Of a stretch of DNA of 64,000 nucleotides, positions 27,404 to 36,311 are shown piece after piece. The stretch is from Gammaproteobacteria bacterium (GTDB lineage: Bacteria > Pseudomonadota > Gammaproteobacteria > RBG-16-57-12). The stretch lies in assembly GCA_022712945.1 (NCBI GenBank), contig JAFLJP010000104.1, positions 1 to 64,000 on the forward strand, read 5' to 3'. The position numbers and the translations under genes were made by a program. Numbering within the stretch: position 1 is the stretch's first letter; every line of letters begins with the position of its first letter. Under the pieces are notes generated by a model. It saw nothing but the letters and a program-made list of their open reading frames with translations. It had not been told where the DNA came from and searched no databases.

Positions 27404-28330
27404 ATGTGGTTCAATAATCTACAGCTATTTCGCCTTACCAAATCCTTTGACCTGAGCAATGAAGCACTGGAAGAGAAGCTGGCCGCCCATGCCTTCCAAC
27501 CCTGTGGAAGTTTGCAACCCAGCAGCTTTGGCTGGGTATCGCCCCTTGGGCGTGATGGAAAAATGCTAAGCCACAGCGTCAACGGCTACACCATGATCTG
27601 CGCACGCAAAGAAGAAAAAATCATTCCCGCTTCGGTCATTAAAGAGATTGTTAACGACAAAGCGGCAGCCATTGAGGCAGAACAGGGACGAGCGGTACGC
27701 CGTAAAGAGCGCCAAGAGATACATGATGAGGTGGTCTTTGAACTCATGCCCAAAGCCTTCAGCCGCTCCAGCCACACCTACGCCTATATTGCCCCCAAAG
27801 AGAACCTGATTGTTGTCAATGCTGCCAGCGCCAAAAAAGCCGAAGAGCTGGTAAGCGAGCTTCGCAATGCCCTGGAATCACTGCCGGCTGTTCATCCGGC
27901 ACTGCAACAGGCACCGGCATCAATAATGACCCAATGGTTAACCAGCAAAACCGCCCCTGATGATGTGGTTATTCAAGATGAGTGTGAACTGCGTGAACCC
28001 ACTGAAGAGGGTGGCATTATCCGCTGCAAGCGACAAGATCTGATGGGTGATGAGATTCAGGTACACCTGAATGCGGGCAAAGAGGTGGTCAAACTGGCCA
28101 TCGAGTGGAATGAACAACTCACCTGTATCATTGGTGATGACCTCTCTATCAAGCGCCTGCGTTTCGCAGATGAAATTCTGGAAAAGAGCGACAATATTGG
28201 TGCCGATGATGCCGCCGCCGCTTTTGATAATGACTTCACCGTGATGACCCTGGCACTAGCACATTTCATCCCCCGTCTACTGGAGCTGTTTGGGGGTGAA
28301 GATAAAAGCGCTTACGCTGAAAAAATATAA
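27404..28330 (+). CDS. rdgC: Recombination-associated protein RdgC
   Basis: A ring-shaped DNA-binding protein that covers duplex DNA and restrains RecA. The 308 aa match the family (about 300). It starts MWFNNLQLFRLTK, which is the conserved RdgC N-terminus and decides the start at 27404; the open frame extends to 27257 inside the upstream gene. Other hallmarks are FGWVSPLGRDG and the C-terminal block from about residue 270. It is followed by repeat D1 rather than a recognisable terminator. Confidence 0.96.
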   Translation: MWFNNLQLFRLTKSFDLSNEALEEKLAAHAFQPCGSLQPSSFGWVSPLGRDGKMLSHSVNGYTMICARKEEKIIPASVIKEIVNDKAAAIEAEQGRAVRRKERQEIHDEVVFELMPKAFSRSSHTYAYIAPKENLIVVNAASAKKAEELVSELRNALESLPAVHPALQQAPASIMTQWLTSKTAPDDVVIQDECELREPTEEGGIIRCKRQDLMGDEIQVHLNAGKEVVKLAIEWNEQLTCIIGDDLSIKRLRFADEILEKSDNIGADDAAAAFDNDFTVMTLALAHFIPRLLELFGGEDKSAYAEKI

Positions 28331-28343
28331 AATCTTGTCACTC

Positions 28344-28504
28344 AGGGATGTAGAAGAAGTTAAAGTACCGTTATTACGCCGGATTTTTGTTCACCCTCTC
28401 TAGGCCGGTATTGGGCGCATAGTAAGCTACGCAACGAATACCGGCCTAGAGAGGGTGGGCAAAAAGACAAGTAAGAGCGGTATTTTAATAAATTCTACAT
28501 CCCT
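28344..28504. repeat. Palindromic repeat family D, copy D1
   Basis: A 161-bp element with imperfect inverted termini starting AGGGATGTAGAA, over 70 bp long when the inner perfect arm (caccctctctaggccggtat, mirrored) is included. The central loop contains GGCGCATAG...CTACGCAACGA, which is shared with repeat E. It fills the rdgC-moxR gap. A partial copy is at 47546-47598. Confidence 0.85.
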
Positions 28505-28566
28505 CGGGGAACTCAAGGGTACAACAAAAGACAAACCCTAAACTGCTTATGGAAGGTTGACTGACA

Positions 28567-29526
28567 ATGCCACACAATCAAGTACAACAACTGCGGGAAC
28601 ATATCCAGCAACATATTGTGGGACAATCGAGTCTCATTGAACGCCTGTTGATTGCACTGCTTGCCGACGGCCATCTGTTGGTAGAAGGAGCGCCGGGATT
28701 AGCCAAAACCACCGCCATCAAAGCGCTGGCAGGAGGACTGGAGGCGGATTTCCACCGGGTACAATTTACCCCGGACCTGCTGCCTGCCGACCTAATTGGC
28801 ACCGAAATCTACCGTCCACAGGAGGGGAGTTTTCACTTCCAGCAGGGGCCACTGTTCCACAATTTGGTATTAGCGGATGAGATCAACCGCTCCCCGGCCA
28901 AGGTACAATCGGCACTGCTGGAGGCGATGGCTGAGCGCCAGATCACCGTCGGTCGTACTACCTACCCGCTACCTGAATTGTTTCTGGTGATGGCGACCCA
29001 AAACCCCATCGAGCAGGAGGGCACCTACCCGTTACCCGAGGCGCAACTGGATCGCTTCCTGATGCATGTGCGTATCGACTTCCCCAACGCGGAAGAGGAG
29101 ATGGAGATTCTACGCCTCACCCGCAGCGAGGCGCTACAAAACAAGCCGTTAAAATCAGCAACACCGCTCACCCAAGAGTCGATTTTCAGTGCCCGTAAAG
29201 AGATTCTGCAACTGCACCTTACGGAGCCGCTGGAGCGTTATCTGGTGGAACTGATTATGGCCAGTCGCGAGCCGGGACGTTACGGTGATGACCTAGCCCA
29301 ATGGGTGCAGTTTGGTGCCAGCCCCCGCGCTACCATGGCCCTGGATCGCTGCGCCCGCGCCCACGCTTGGCTACAAGGGCGTGACTATGTCTCGCCTGAA
29401 GATATTCACGCCATGGCTCACAATGTATTGCGCCATCGCATTCTGCTCAGTTTTGAAGCAGAGGCAGAAGGGATCACCAGCGACCAGCTGATCGACGAGC
29501 TGCTCAACCGGGTACCGGTACCGTAA
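28567..29526 (+). CDS. MoxR-family AAA+ ATPase
   Basis: A 319-aa AAA_3 ATPase. Walker A is GAPGLAKTT (near residue 41) and Walker B LVLADEINRSPAKVQ, with sensor-1 MATQNP and a C-terminal lid. MoxR proteins work as chaperones with VWA-domain proteins encoded alongside, helping them mature or bind metal. It is the first gene of a six-gene plus-strand operon (MoxR, DUF58, DUF4381, BatA, BatB/C, BatD). It lies 5 bp upstream of the DUF58 gene. Confidence 0.94.
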   Translation: MPHNQVQQLREHIQQHIVGQSSLIERLLIALLADGHLLVEGAPGLAKTTAIKALAGGLEADFHRVQFTPDLLPADLIGTEIYRPQEGSFHFQQGPLFHNLVLADEINRSPAKVQSALLEAMAERQITVGRTTYPLPELFLVMATQNPIEQEGTYPLPEAQLDRFLMHVRIDFPNAEEEMEILRLTRSEALQNKPLKSATPLTQESIFSARKEILQLHLTEPLERYLVELIMASREPGRYGDDLAQWVQFGASPRATMALDRCARAHAWLQGRDYVSPEDIHAMAHNVLRHRILLSFEAEAEGITSDQLIDELLNRVPVP

Positions 29527-29531
29527 CGACA

Positions 29532-30485
29532 ATGTGGGAGCTTAAAACAGAGCTGAAAAAACTGTTCAGCGGTACCGCAGCGTCAACACCTTCGACAAAA
29601 AAACCACTGCGATTGGCCAGAGAGACCCTGTTGGCGCTCCGCCACCAAGCTAAGCTGTTAGCCAGCCAGAAACCGCGTCAGGTTCGCGCTGCCCAGTCGG
29701 GCGGTTACCTGTCACGTTTTCGTGGCCGGGGTACTGAATTTGATGAGGTACGCCCCTATCAGCCGGGAGATGATACCCGCGATATCGACTGGCGTGTTTC
29801 GGCCCGCTCCGGGCGCACCTATACCAAGTTGTTTCGAGAAGAGCGGGAGTGCCCGCTATTAATCTCTCTGGATCTGCGCCGTCCGATGCACTTCGGCAGC
29901 CGGGTCACCTTTAAATCCTTCCAAGCGATGCAAGCGGTAGCACTGCTGGCCTGGCTGGGTGAACACCGGGGTGATCGCATTGGCCTCTCACTATTCAATG
30001 AAAGCCAGCACCACGAGCTGCGCCCCAAACGTGGCCAAAAAGCGGTATTGCACCTCATCAACCTGATGTTGGAAAACCAGGTCGCCAGCAGCGAAAGCAA
30101 AGAGTGTTCACTGGAAAAACAACTTCTACGCCTGCAAACCATCAGCAAGGCGGGCAGTCGGCTCTATATTGTCAGCGACTTCCACGATCTGGATACTGCG
30201 GCTATTCAACGGCTGCGTAGTCTGGCCCGGCACAGTGAAGTGGTCTGCCTGTTTATCTATGATCCACTGGAATCACAACTCCCCAGCCGTGGTCACTACA
30301 CCGTGAGTAATGGCCAGCAGCGCCTGACCCTGAACAGCAATGCCAAACTCGCCACCGCCTTTCACCAGCAGTTTGAACAGCGCCAGCAGACCCTGCAAGA
30401 GCTAGCACAGAGCCGGGTGATCAAGCTGGTGAGCATCGCCACCGACGAGATACTGTTTGATAAGTTAAGGGGGTTAGCGCAATGA
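29532..30485 (+). CDS. DUF58 domain protein
   Basis: A 317-aa protein with the DUF58 signature RGRGTEFDEVRPYQPGDD followed by RDIDWRVSARSG. A VWA-like fold is likely in the C-terminal part (LYIVSDFHDLD). There is no membrane segment, unlike many DUF58 proteins. It always accompanies MoxR and Bat proteins, and its biochemical role is not settled. The stop overlaps the DUF4381 start as ATGA. Confidence 0.92.
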   Translation: MWELKTELKKLFSGTAASTPSTKKPLRLARETLLALRHQAKLLASQKPRQVRAAQSGGYLSRFRGRGTEFDEVRPYQPGDDTRDIDWRVSARSGRTYTKLFREERECPLLISLDLRRPMHFGSRVTFKSFQAMQAVALLAWLGEHRGDRIGLSLFNESQHHELRPKRGQKAVLHLINLMLENQVASSESKECSLEKQLLRLQTISKAGSRLYIVSDFHDLDTAAIQRLRSLARHSEVVCLFIYDPLESQLPSRGHYTVSNGQQRLTLNSNAKLATAFHQQFEQRQQTLQELAQSRVIKLVSIATDEILFDKLRGLAQ

Positions 30486-31021
30486 ATACGCCGACGAGCA
30501 GCCCCACAACCCACTCTGTGACAGATTCTATAACAGATTCAGGCGATCCACTGGCCGCACTGCGCGACATTCACCTGCCCGAGCCGATCAGCTGGTGGCC
30601 ACCGGCACCGGGCTGGTGGCTGCTGTCAGCCGCTTTGGTACTGCTTGTTTTGCTGGCCTGGTTCAGCTACCGCTGCTATCAACGTGGCGCAATCAAACGT
30701 GCAGCACTCAATGAATTGAGTCAGATAGCATCACACTACCGGGAGCACCCCCAACAACAGCTACAACTGCTCTCACAACTGCTGCGACGTGTGGCACTGG
30801 CGACCCAACCACGCAGTCGTGTCGCCGGGCTGAGCGAAGAGACCTGGCTGGCCTTTCTCGACCACTTCACCGATCAACAGCAGTTTACTCAGGGTGTGGG
30901 GCGGGTGTTACTGCACGGCCCCTACCAGAAAGAGGTTGCCGATTTTGATGCCGGGCCGCTGATCACCCTCTGCGGTGAGTGCATTAAAACGATGTTTAAG
31001 CGGGGGTCTCGCCATGTTTGA
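30482..31021 (+). CDS. DUF4381 membrane protein
   Basis: A 179-aa protein with one transmembrane helix (about residues 43-62) preceded by the conserved PEPISWWPPAPGWW motif, then a helical cytoplasmic domain. It is the standard fourth partner in gammaproteobacterial Bat operons and probably anchors the complex. It overlaps DUF58 by 4 bp and the BatA gene by 8 bp. Confidence 0.9.
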   Translation: MNTPTSSPTTHSVTDSITDSGDPLAALRDIHLPEPISWWPPAPGWWLLSAALVLLVLLAWFSYRCYQRGAIKRAALNELSQIASHYREHPQQQLQLLSQLLRRVALATQPRSRVAGLSEETWLAFLDHFTDQQQFTQGVGRVLLHGPYQKEVADFDAGPLITLCGECIKTMFKRGSRHV

Positions 31022-32003
31022 ACTAGCCTGGCCAATGCTCGCACTGCTACTGCCACTACCCTGGCTGCTGCGGTTACTGCTGCCCGCAGCCAAAGAACAA
31101 CAACGGGCGGCGCTGAGAGTCCCCTTTTTCAACCAGCTACAACAACTCAGTGCACAACAGCCTTACCATGCAGCTCCGCAACTGAGCCGTTCACCGTGGC
31201 TCGCCATACTCATCTGGCTCTGTTTGATTATGGCAGTGGTACGCCCACAGTGGCTGGGAGAGCCGGTAGCGACACCACTCACCGGGCGTGATCTACTGAT
31301 GGCGGTGGATGTCTCCGGCAGTATGGAAGTGCCCGATCTCAGCCTAGGCGGTGAACAGGTGGATCGCCTGACAGTGGTCAAAGTGATTGGTGGTGAATTT
31401 ATTCAACAACGTTTGGGGGATCGTGTCGGGTTGATACTATTTGGCACCCAAGCCTACCTGCAGACACCACTGACCCATGATCGCCATACCGTCACCCAGA
31501 TGCTCTATGAAGCGCAGATCGGCATTGCCGGTAAAGCGACTGCCATCGGCGATGCCATCGGGCTCGCCATCAAACGACTACAGGATCGACCAGAGCAGAG
31601 CCGGGTGCTGATTCTGCTCACCGATGGTGACAATACCGCCGGTGAGGTCGACCCCCGGGAGGCGGCACAGCTGGCGGCGGAGAACGACATCAAAATCTAC
31701 ACCATCGGCCTCGGTGCCGACAGCATGCGAGTGCCCGGTTTTTTTGGCAGCCGCACGGTTAACCCATCCGCAGACCTTGATGAGCAGCTACTCAATGAGA
31801 TTGCCGAATTAACCGGTGGACGCTACTTCCGTGCCAAGGAGAGCACACAGTTGAGTGAAATCTATCAACTGCTAGATCAACTGGAACCCTCAGAAGGTGA
31901 AAGTGAATACTATCGCCCCCGCGAAGAGCTCTACTCCTGGCCACTGGGTTTGGCTCTACTCTTGTCACTGTTAATGGCCTGGCGTCGAGGAGTTGCACAA
32001 TGA
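31014..32003 (+). CDS. batA: VWA-domain membrane protein BatA
   Basis: A 329-aa protein with an N-terminal double transmembrane segment, a VWA domain and a C-terminal helix. The MIDAS motif DVSGSME lies near residue 100, with LILLTDGDNTAGE near 200. I chose the ATG at 31014 because MFELAWPMLALLLPLP matches family starts; the frame opens at 30975. It is the likely client of the MoxR ATPase. Stop and start overlap the next gene (ATGA). Bat proteins are linked to stress tolerance in other bacteria, but the mechanism is unclear. Confidence 0.92.
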   Translation: MFELAWPMLALLLPLPWLLRLLLPAAKEQQRAALRVPFFNQLQQLSAQQPYHAAPQLSRSPWLAILIWLCLIMAVVRPQWLGEPVATPLTGRDLLMAVDVSGSMEVPDLSLGGEQVDRLTVVKVIGGEFIQQRLGDRVGLILFGTQAYLQTPLTHDRHTVTQMLYEAQIGIAGKATAIGDAIGLAIKRLQDRPEQSRVLILLTDGDNTAGEVDPREAAQLAAENDIKIYTIGLGADSMRVPGFFGSRTVNPSADLDEQLLNEIAELTGGRYFRAKESTQLSEIYQLLDQLEPSEGESEYYRPREELYSWPLGLALLLSLLMAWRRGVAQ

Positions 32004-33853
32004 CCTTCGCTATCGATTGGCAAAGCCTACATCTGCTACGCCCCTGGTGGTTGCTGGCACTGCTACCCGCATTCTGGCTGGCCTGGCGCAGCTGGCGCGC
32101 GCAAAACCGCAGCAGTGACTGGTCAAAGGTAGTTGATGCGGAACTACTGCCCCACCTGCTGGAAGGCGAACAGAGCACCCGCCGCCGCTTCTGGCCCCTG
32201 CTTATGCTCTGCGGCTGGGTTATCGCCACACTGGCGATCAGCGGCCCGGCGTGGCAGAAACTGCCCCAATCACTCTATATGCAGGAGTCGGCGCTGGTGA
32301 TCCTGCTCGACCTGTCACGCTCGATGGATGCCAACGATCTCACCCCCTCGCGCCTCACCCACGCCCGGCTCAAAATACTGGATATTCTGGCGCAACGTCA
32401 CGAGGGACAGACCGGGTTGGTAGTCTATACCGATGAAGCCTATGTGGTCTCCCCGCTCACCGATGATAACCGCACCATTGCCAATCTGGTGCCCGCACTC
32501 AGTAGCGAAGTGATGCCCTCCCAAGGCAGTCGACTCAGTGTGGCAATTGAACGGGCCAACAGACTACTTGATGATGCTGGCTTTCAAAAGGCACAGATGT
32601 TGGTGGTCAGTGATGGCGTCAGCGACCAGCAAGCCTTCACCCTTGCTCAACAGCTCGCCAGCCAAAACCGTACCCTCTCAGCACTGGCTATTGGTAGCCA
32701 ACAGGGCAGCCCGATCCCTCTGAGCAGTGGCGGTTTCCTGAAAAATGGTGACGGAGCCATTGTGATCAGTAAAGCCGACCACGCTTCGCTCCAGCACCTC
32801 GCGGTACTTGGTGGCGGACGCTACACCCCCCTGCGCCACGACGGCAGTGATTTGACCACCCTGTTCCCAACCCAACAGCAATCACTTGATAAGGGAGTCG
32901 AAAGTGAACGTCAGCAGAGCCAACAGCAGTGGCGTGACGAAGGGGTCTGGCTACTGCTACCCCTGCTGATTTTTGCCGCCTTCGCCTTTCGCCGTGGCTG
33001 GCTCTTCTCAGTTGTTTTCTGCGCGCTGTTGATACAACCTCAGACCAGCTATGCGCTGACGTGGGATCACCTATGGCAGAGCCGTGATCAGCAGGCTGCC
33101 AGCACAATGCAGCAGCAACAGTTCCAACAAGCGGCAGAGCAGTTTGAAGATCCACTCTGGCGAGCCACCGCACTCTACAGAGCCGGCGACTACCAACAGG
33201 CAGCCGAGCTGCTCAGCCAATACAATACTGCTGATAGCCACTACAATCGTGGCAACGCCTTGGCCAAAGCGGGCCAATTACCGGAAGCGATTGCGGCATA
33301 TCAAGCGGCGCTGGAGATTGACCCGGCACACCAGGATAGTCAGTTTAATCTGGAGTTACTGCAATCACTGATGGCGCAACAGGATCAACAATCCAACAGT
33401 GATCAACAGGGTGATGAGGGTGAACAGCAACCAGGAGAGAGCCAGCAACAGGGGGAAGATGGCGAGCACCAATCGCAACCTGGTGAACAGTCAGGAGAGC
33501 AGTCGGGCGAGCAACAGCCCGCCTCCTCTCAATCATCTCGTTCAGAGGAGAGCCAGAACTCATCAGAGTCAGAGCAGGATGAGTCGGCTGAAGAAGGTGA
33601 AAATACAGCACAAACCGCCCAACAAGCGGAAGATCAAACCGGTGATGAGAGCGATACCGAACAGGCTCAACAGGCAGAGCTGCAGGAGAACCCCCAAAGT
33701 GAATCCGATGCCGCAGCAGAGGAGCAGGCGCAATATTTACAGCAGTGGCTGCGCCGTATTCCCGACGACCCCGGCGGCCTGTTACGTCGCAAATTTGAAC
33801 AACAACATCAGCAACAACAACCTCAACAGCGTGAGGAACACCAGCCATGGTAA
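32000..33853 (+). CDS. VWA plus TPR protein (BatB/BatC fusion type)
   Basis: A 617-aa protein. Two N-terminal helices precede a VWA domain with MIDAS DLSRSMD near residue 100 and further helices near 320-350. Two or more TPRs follow (YNRGNALAKAGQLPEAIAAY). The tail of about 130 residues is a low-complexity Gln/Glu/Ser/Gly stretch (about 460-590), ending in a basic LLRRKFEQQ motif. The acidic tail is probably disordered and periplasmic. It overlaps batA and batD. Confidence 0.9.
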   Translation: MTFAIDWQSLHLLRPWWLLALLPAFWLAWRSWRAQNRSSDWSKVVDAELLPHLLEGEQSTRRRFWPLLMLCGWVIATLAISGPAWQKLPQSLYMQESALVILLDLSRSMDANDLTPSRLTHARLKILDILAQRHEGQTGLVVYTDEAYVVSPLTDDNRTIANLVPALSSEVMPSQGSRLSVAIERANRLLDDAGFQKAQMLVVSDGVSDQQAFTLAQQLASQNRTLSALAIGSQQGSPIPLSSGGFLKNGDGAIVISKADHASLQHLAVLGGGRYTPLRHDGSDLTTLFPTQQQSLDKGVESERQQSQQQWRDEGVWLLLPLLIFAAFAFRRGWLFSVVFCALLIQPQTSYALTWDHLWQSRDQQAASTMQQQQFQQAAEQFEDPLWRATALYRAGDYQQAAELLSQYNTADSHYNRGNALAKAGQLPEAIAAYQAALEIDPAHQDSQFNLELLQSLMAQQDQQSNSDQQGDEGEQQPGESQQQGEDGEHQSQPGEQSGEQSGEQQPASSQSSRSEESQNSSESEQDESAEEGENTAQTAQQAEDQTGDESDTEQAQQAELQENPQSESDAAAEEQAQYLQQWLRRIPDDPGGLLRRKFEQQHQQQQPQQREEHQPW

Positions 33854-35532
33854 AACCACATCAGCTCTGTTTACTGGTGATGCTACTCATCACCAGCCTG
33901 TCGCTACAAGCCGCCACTTTGCAGGCCACCGTCGATCGCAATCCGATCAGCGAAAACGACACCGTACAACTCATTTTGACGCTACGGGATTACGACGGCC
34001 CCATCACCCCCGATCTGACCGCACTGGAAGGGTTGTTCGATATTCTGGGCAGCCAGCAGAGCAGTCAAGTCAGCATCATCAACGGCCGCATGGACTCCAC
34101 CAAACAACTGCATATCACCCTCGCCCCCAAACAGACAGGCAGACTGGTGATTCCCAGCATCGACATCGGCACGCTACAAAGTCAGCCGATCACCCTGCAA
34201 GTGGTTAAATCTGCTAGCCAACAGGCGAGACAGATCAGTGACATCGCACTTGAAGTTGAGGTAGATAACACCACCCCCTACCGACAACAACAGGTGATTC
34301 TCACGGTACGCCTGATTCACACCATCAACCTGGCGGAAGGGGTACTTCCCGACCCGGAAATTTCCGGCGTTGAGATCTATAAACTGGGTGATGACAACGG
34401 CTATCAAACCGTAAAAGATGGCCGCCGCCTCGGAGTCATTGAACGCCGTTATGCGCTATTACCACAACAGAGCGGCGAGGTGACAATCCCCAGCATTCTA
34501 TTCCGTGGCCGCGCACAGGAGCGGAGCATGGGCAGCTTTGGTGGCCTGTTCAACCAGGGGCGGCAGCTACAGGCACGCTCCAAGCCCATCACCCTCAAGA
34601 TCAAACCGCAGCCCCAACGCAACAGTGGCATCCCCTGGCTACCGGCCAAAAACCTCACCTTGCAGGCGGAGTGGTCACCCAAACACCCACAATTCAGAGT
34701 GGGTGAACCGATCACCCGCACCCTGACCCTGCAAGCGCTCGGCCTCAGCGCCAACCAACTACCCGAGCTTTCACTCACGCCCCAGGAGGGGTTTAAGGTC
34801 TATCCAGATCAACCCCAACTGGAGACCGACACCCACCAACAGGGTGTCATCGGCACCCGTATTGAGAAGTATGCCATTGTCCCCACCAGGGTAGGGGAAA
34901 TTACTCTTCCGCCGATCAACCTTACCTGGTGGAATAGTGAGCAGAACAGGCTCAGCGTGATCAAGCTACCGGCAGAAACTATTCAGGTGCTCGCCGCCAC
35001 AGCAGAGAGTAACCCCACAGCACTCCCCCTCCCAGCGGTCAACAACACCGAAAGTGCCACCACCATCATTGATAACAGTACCCTGTGGCCCTGGCAGCTC
35101 GCCAGTGCCCTGCTCGCTCTGGCATGGCTGATCACCCTGTGGTTATGGTGGAAAAAATCCCCACAACCCGCACCGCTAGATCGCCGACAAACAGCCGGCA
35201 GTAGCAGCGCGCTCCGGGTCAACCTGAACGACATTGCCAACACCTGTCGCCATAACCAGCCCGAAAAAGCGCGGGATGCACTACTCGCCTGGGGAGAAGC
35301 CCGCAACCCGCAACAACCACCCCACACTCTGATCGAATTGGCCAAACAGCTTGATCAACCACAAGCCCAACAAGCACTAAAGCAACTGGATGAAATCCTC
35401 TACAAAGAGCAGAAAAATTGGGATGGAAATGCATGCTGGCAGGCAATTGAAGAGGCGTTGAAAAAGGCCAAGAGTGAACACAAGAACACAGACAGCAGCA
35501 AACTACCGGGACTGTATAGTGCACCACGGTAA
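33847..35532 (+). CDS. batD: BatD-like exported protein
   Basis: A 561-aa protein with a signal peptide (residues 1-23, LQAA end) and several Ig-like beta domains; NDTVQLILTLRDYDGP is the usual BatD opening. One transmembrane helix lies near 425-445, then a cytoplasmic helical tail. It is the last gene of the Bat operon. It probably forms the periplasmic part of the assembly. No terminator is obvious in the following 70 bp. Confidence 0.9.
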   Translation: MVKPHQLCLLVMLLITSLSLQAATLQATVDRNPISENDTVQLILTLRDYDGPITPDLTALEGLFDILGSQQSSQVSIINGRMDSTKQLHITLAPKQTGRLVIPSIDIGTLQSQPITLQVVKSASQQARQISDIALEVEVDNTTPYRQQQVILTVRLIHTINLAEGVLPDPEISGVEIYKLGDDNGYQTVKDGRRLGVIERRYALLPQQSGEVTIPSILFRGRAQERSMGSFGGLFNQGRQLQARSKPITLKIKPQPQRNSGIPWLPAKNLTLQAEWSPKHPQFRVGEPITRTLTLQALGLSANQLPELSLTPQEGFKVYPDQPQLETDTHQQGVIGTRIEKYAIVPTRVGEITLPPINLTWWNSEQNRLSVIKLPAETIQVLAATAESNPTALPLPAVNNTESATTIIDNSTLWPWQLASALLALAWLITLWLWWKKSPQPAPLDRRQTAGSSSALRVNLNDIANTCRHNQPEKARDALLAWGEARNPQQPPHTLIELAKQLDQPQAQQALKQLDEILYKEQKNWDGNACWQAIEEALKKAKSEHKNTDSSKLPGLYSAPR

Positions 35533-35602
35533 TCAGACACCCAGCCGAACGATTATTGCGTTAGTAATCAAAACCTTTTCGTGGTAAGCTCGAAAACTGG
35601 TC

Positions 35603-35646
35603 ATGACAGATTTTGATAAGTTCTTGGGGGAGAATGAATCTGTCAT
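35603..35646 (+). promoter_or_regulatory. Leader hairpin before the 96-aa ORF
   Basis: ATGACAGATT (35603-35612) is exactly mirrored by AATCTGTCAT (35637-35646) with a 24-nt loop, 30 bp before the start codon. It may be a 5'-UTR structure or an operator. Confidence 0.4.
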
Positions 35647-35676
35647 CAAATGGAATGGAGAAAAGGTGGGTAAACT

Positions 35677-35967
35677 ATGCAACAAACCAATGAAGTCGTA
35701 AACAAACCCTTTCAACGTGGACGCCACTATGCGGTTTTGGAAGTGGAAAAGACCGATAGTCCAATAGAAGATAATCCTGAAACGTGGTACCGCTACGTTG
35801 TCAACGATGGTAACTCTACCATTACCGGCCTACGCTGTGGCACCAAGAAGCAGGTAACTGATTATGCAAAGAAATTTGCCAAAGATCTAAATGAACGGGG
35901 TACCAGCAGCAGCTCGGTTTGGGCAACACGCAGTGCGGCCAAACCAGCTCAAGCTAAGTCATCTTAA
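35677..35967 (+). CDS. Conserved hypothetical 96-aa protein
   Basis: I do not recognise this family by name. The ATG follows aaaggtgggtaaact, a usable ribosome-binding site. The protein begins with a charged segment and then has a compact alternating segment (RYVVNDGNSTITGLRCGTKKQ). A helix follows (VTDYAKKFAKDLNER), then a Ser/Ala-rich tail with lysines. It is soluble, with no signal peptide. It is monogenic, with a structured leader upstream and a terminator at 36128. The RYxV...G...I.GxRxG layout suggests a small beta-rich binding module, but nothing firmer. Confidence 0.6.
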   Translation: MQQTNEVVNKPFQRGRHYAVLEVEKTDSPIEDNPETWYRYVVNDGNSTITGLRCGTKKQVTDYAKKFAKDLNERGTSSSSVWATRSAAKPAQAKSS

Positions 35968-35974
35968 AGTAGTT

Positions 35975-36126
35975 AAGGGGCGAGCACGGAATAACTTATG
36001 CAATTATGACGCAGAAATTTTTCTCCAGTTCAAAGGCGCATAGCTGGCCTACGTAACGATTGAGATCGTTTGAACTGGGGTAAAAGATCAAGTCAGAATG
36101 TAGACGTTATTTCGTGATCGCTCCTA
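35975..36126. repeat. Palindromic repeat family E
   Basis: A 152-bp element with imperfect inverted termini (AGGGGCGAGCACGGAATAAC against its mirror ending ttatttcgtgatcgctcct) and inner arms CCAGTTCAAA / TTTGAACTGG. The central loop GGCGCATAG...CTACGTAACGA matches the core of repeat D. There is no coding content. Confidence 0.75.
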
Positions 36127-36127
36127 A

Positions 36128-36154
36128 GGGGGAGCTAACCGCTCCCCTTTTTCT
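36128..36154 (+). terminator. Rho-independent terminator
   Basis: GGGGAGC (36129-36135), loop taacc, GCTCCCC (36141-36147), then TTTTTCTT. It terminates transcripts from the 96-aa ORF through repeat E. Confidence 0.85.
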
Positions 36155-36170
36155 TGCCAAAACCTTCCTG

Positions 36171-36306
36171 ATAGGTAACTACTCAGCGTGTTTAGATTTT
36201 GCCTCAAATCGAGGCATTTTCGCACGGAAAGAGGGAGCATATAGGACATATGTGACCGATTGAGTACGAAAATAACGAAGAGTTGAGGTAAAAGATGAAT
36301 AGTGAC
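36171..36306. repeat. Palindromic repeat family B, copy B2
   Basis: Same family as 13878-14021, in the opposite orientation. It has the shared terminus ACTACTCAGCGT, the internal hairpin GCCTCAAATCGAGGC and the block cggaaagagggagcat. The right terminus is degenerate. It ends a few bases before the 3' end of ppnN. Confidence 0.8.
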
Positions 36307-36311
36307 CCTTA

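Noticed and set aside
33399..34208. 269-aa plus-strand ORF overlapping the batB/C and batD genes
   Set aside because: It is a frame shadow of the low-complexity Gln/Glu coding region; the overlapping proteins have clear domains, this one has none.
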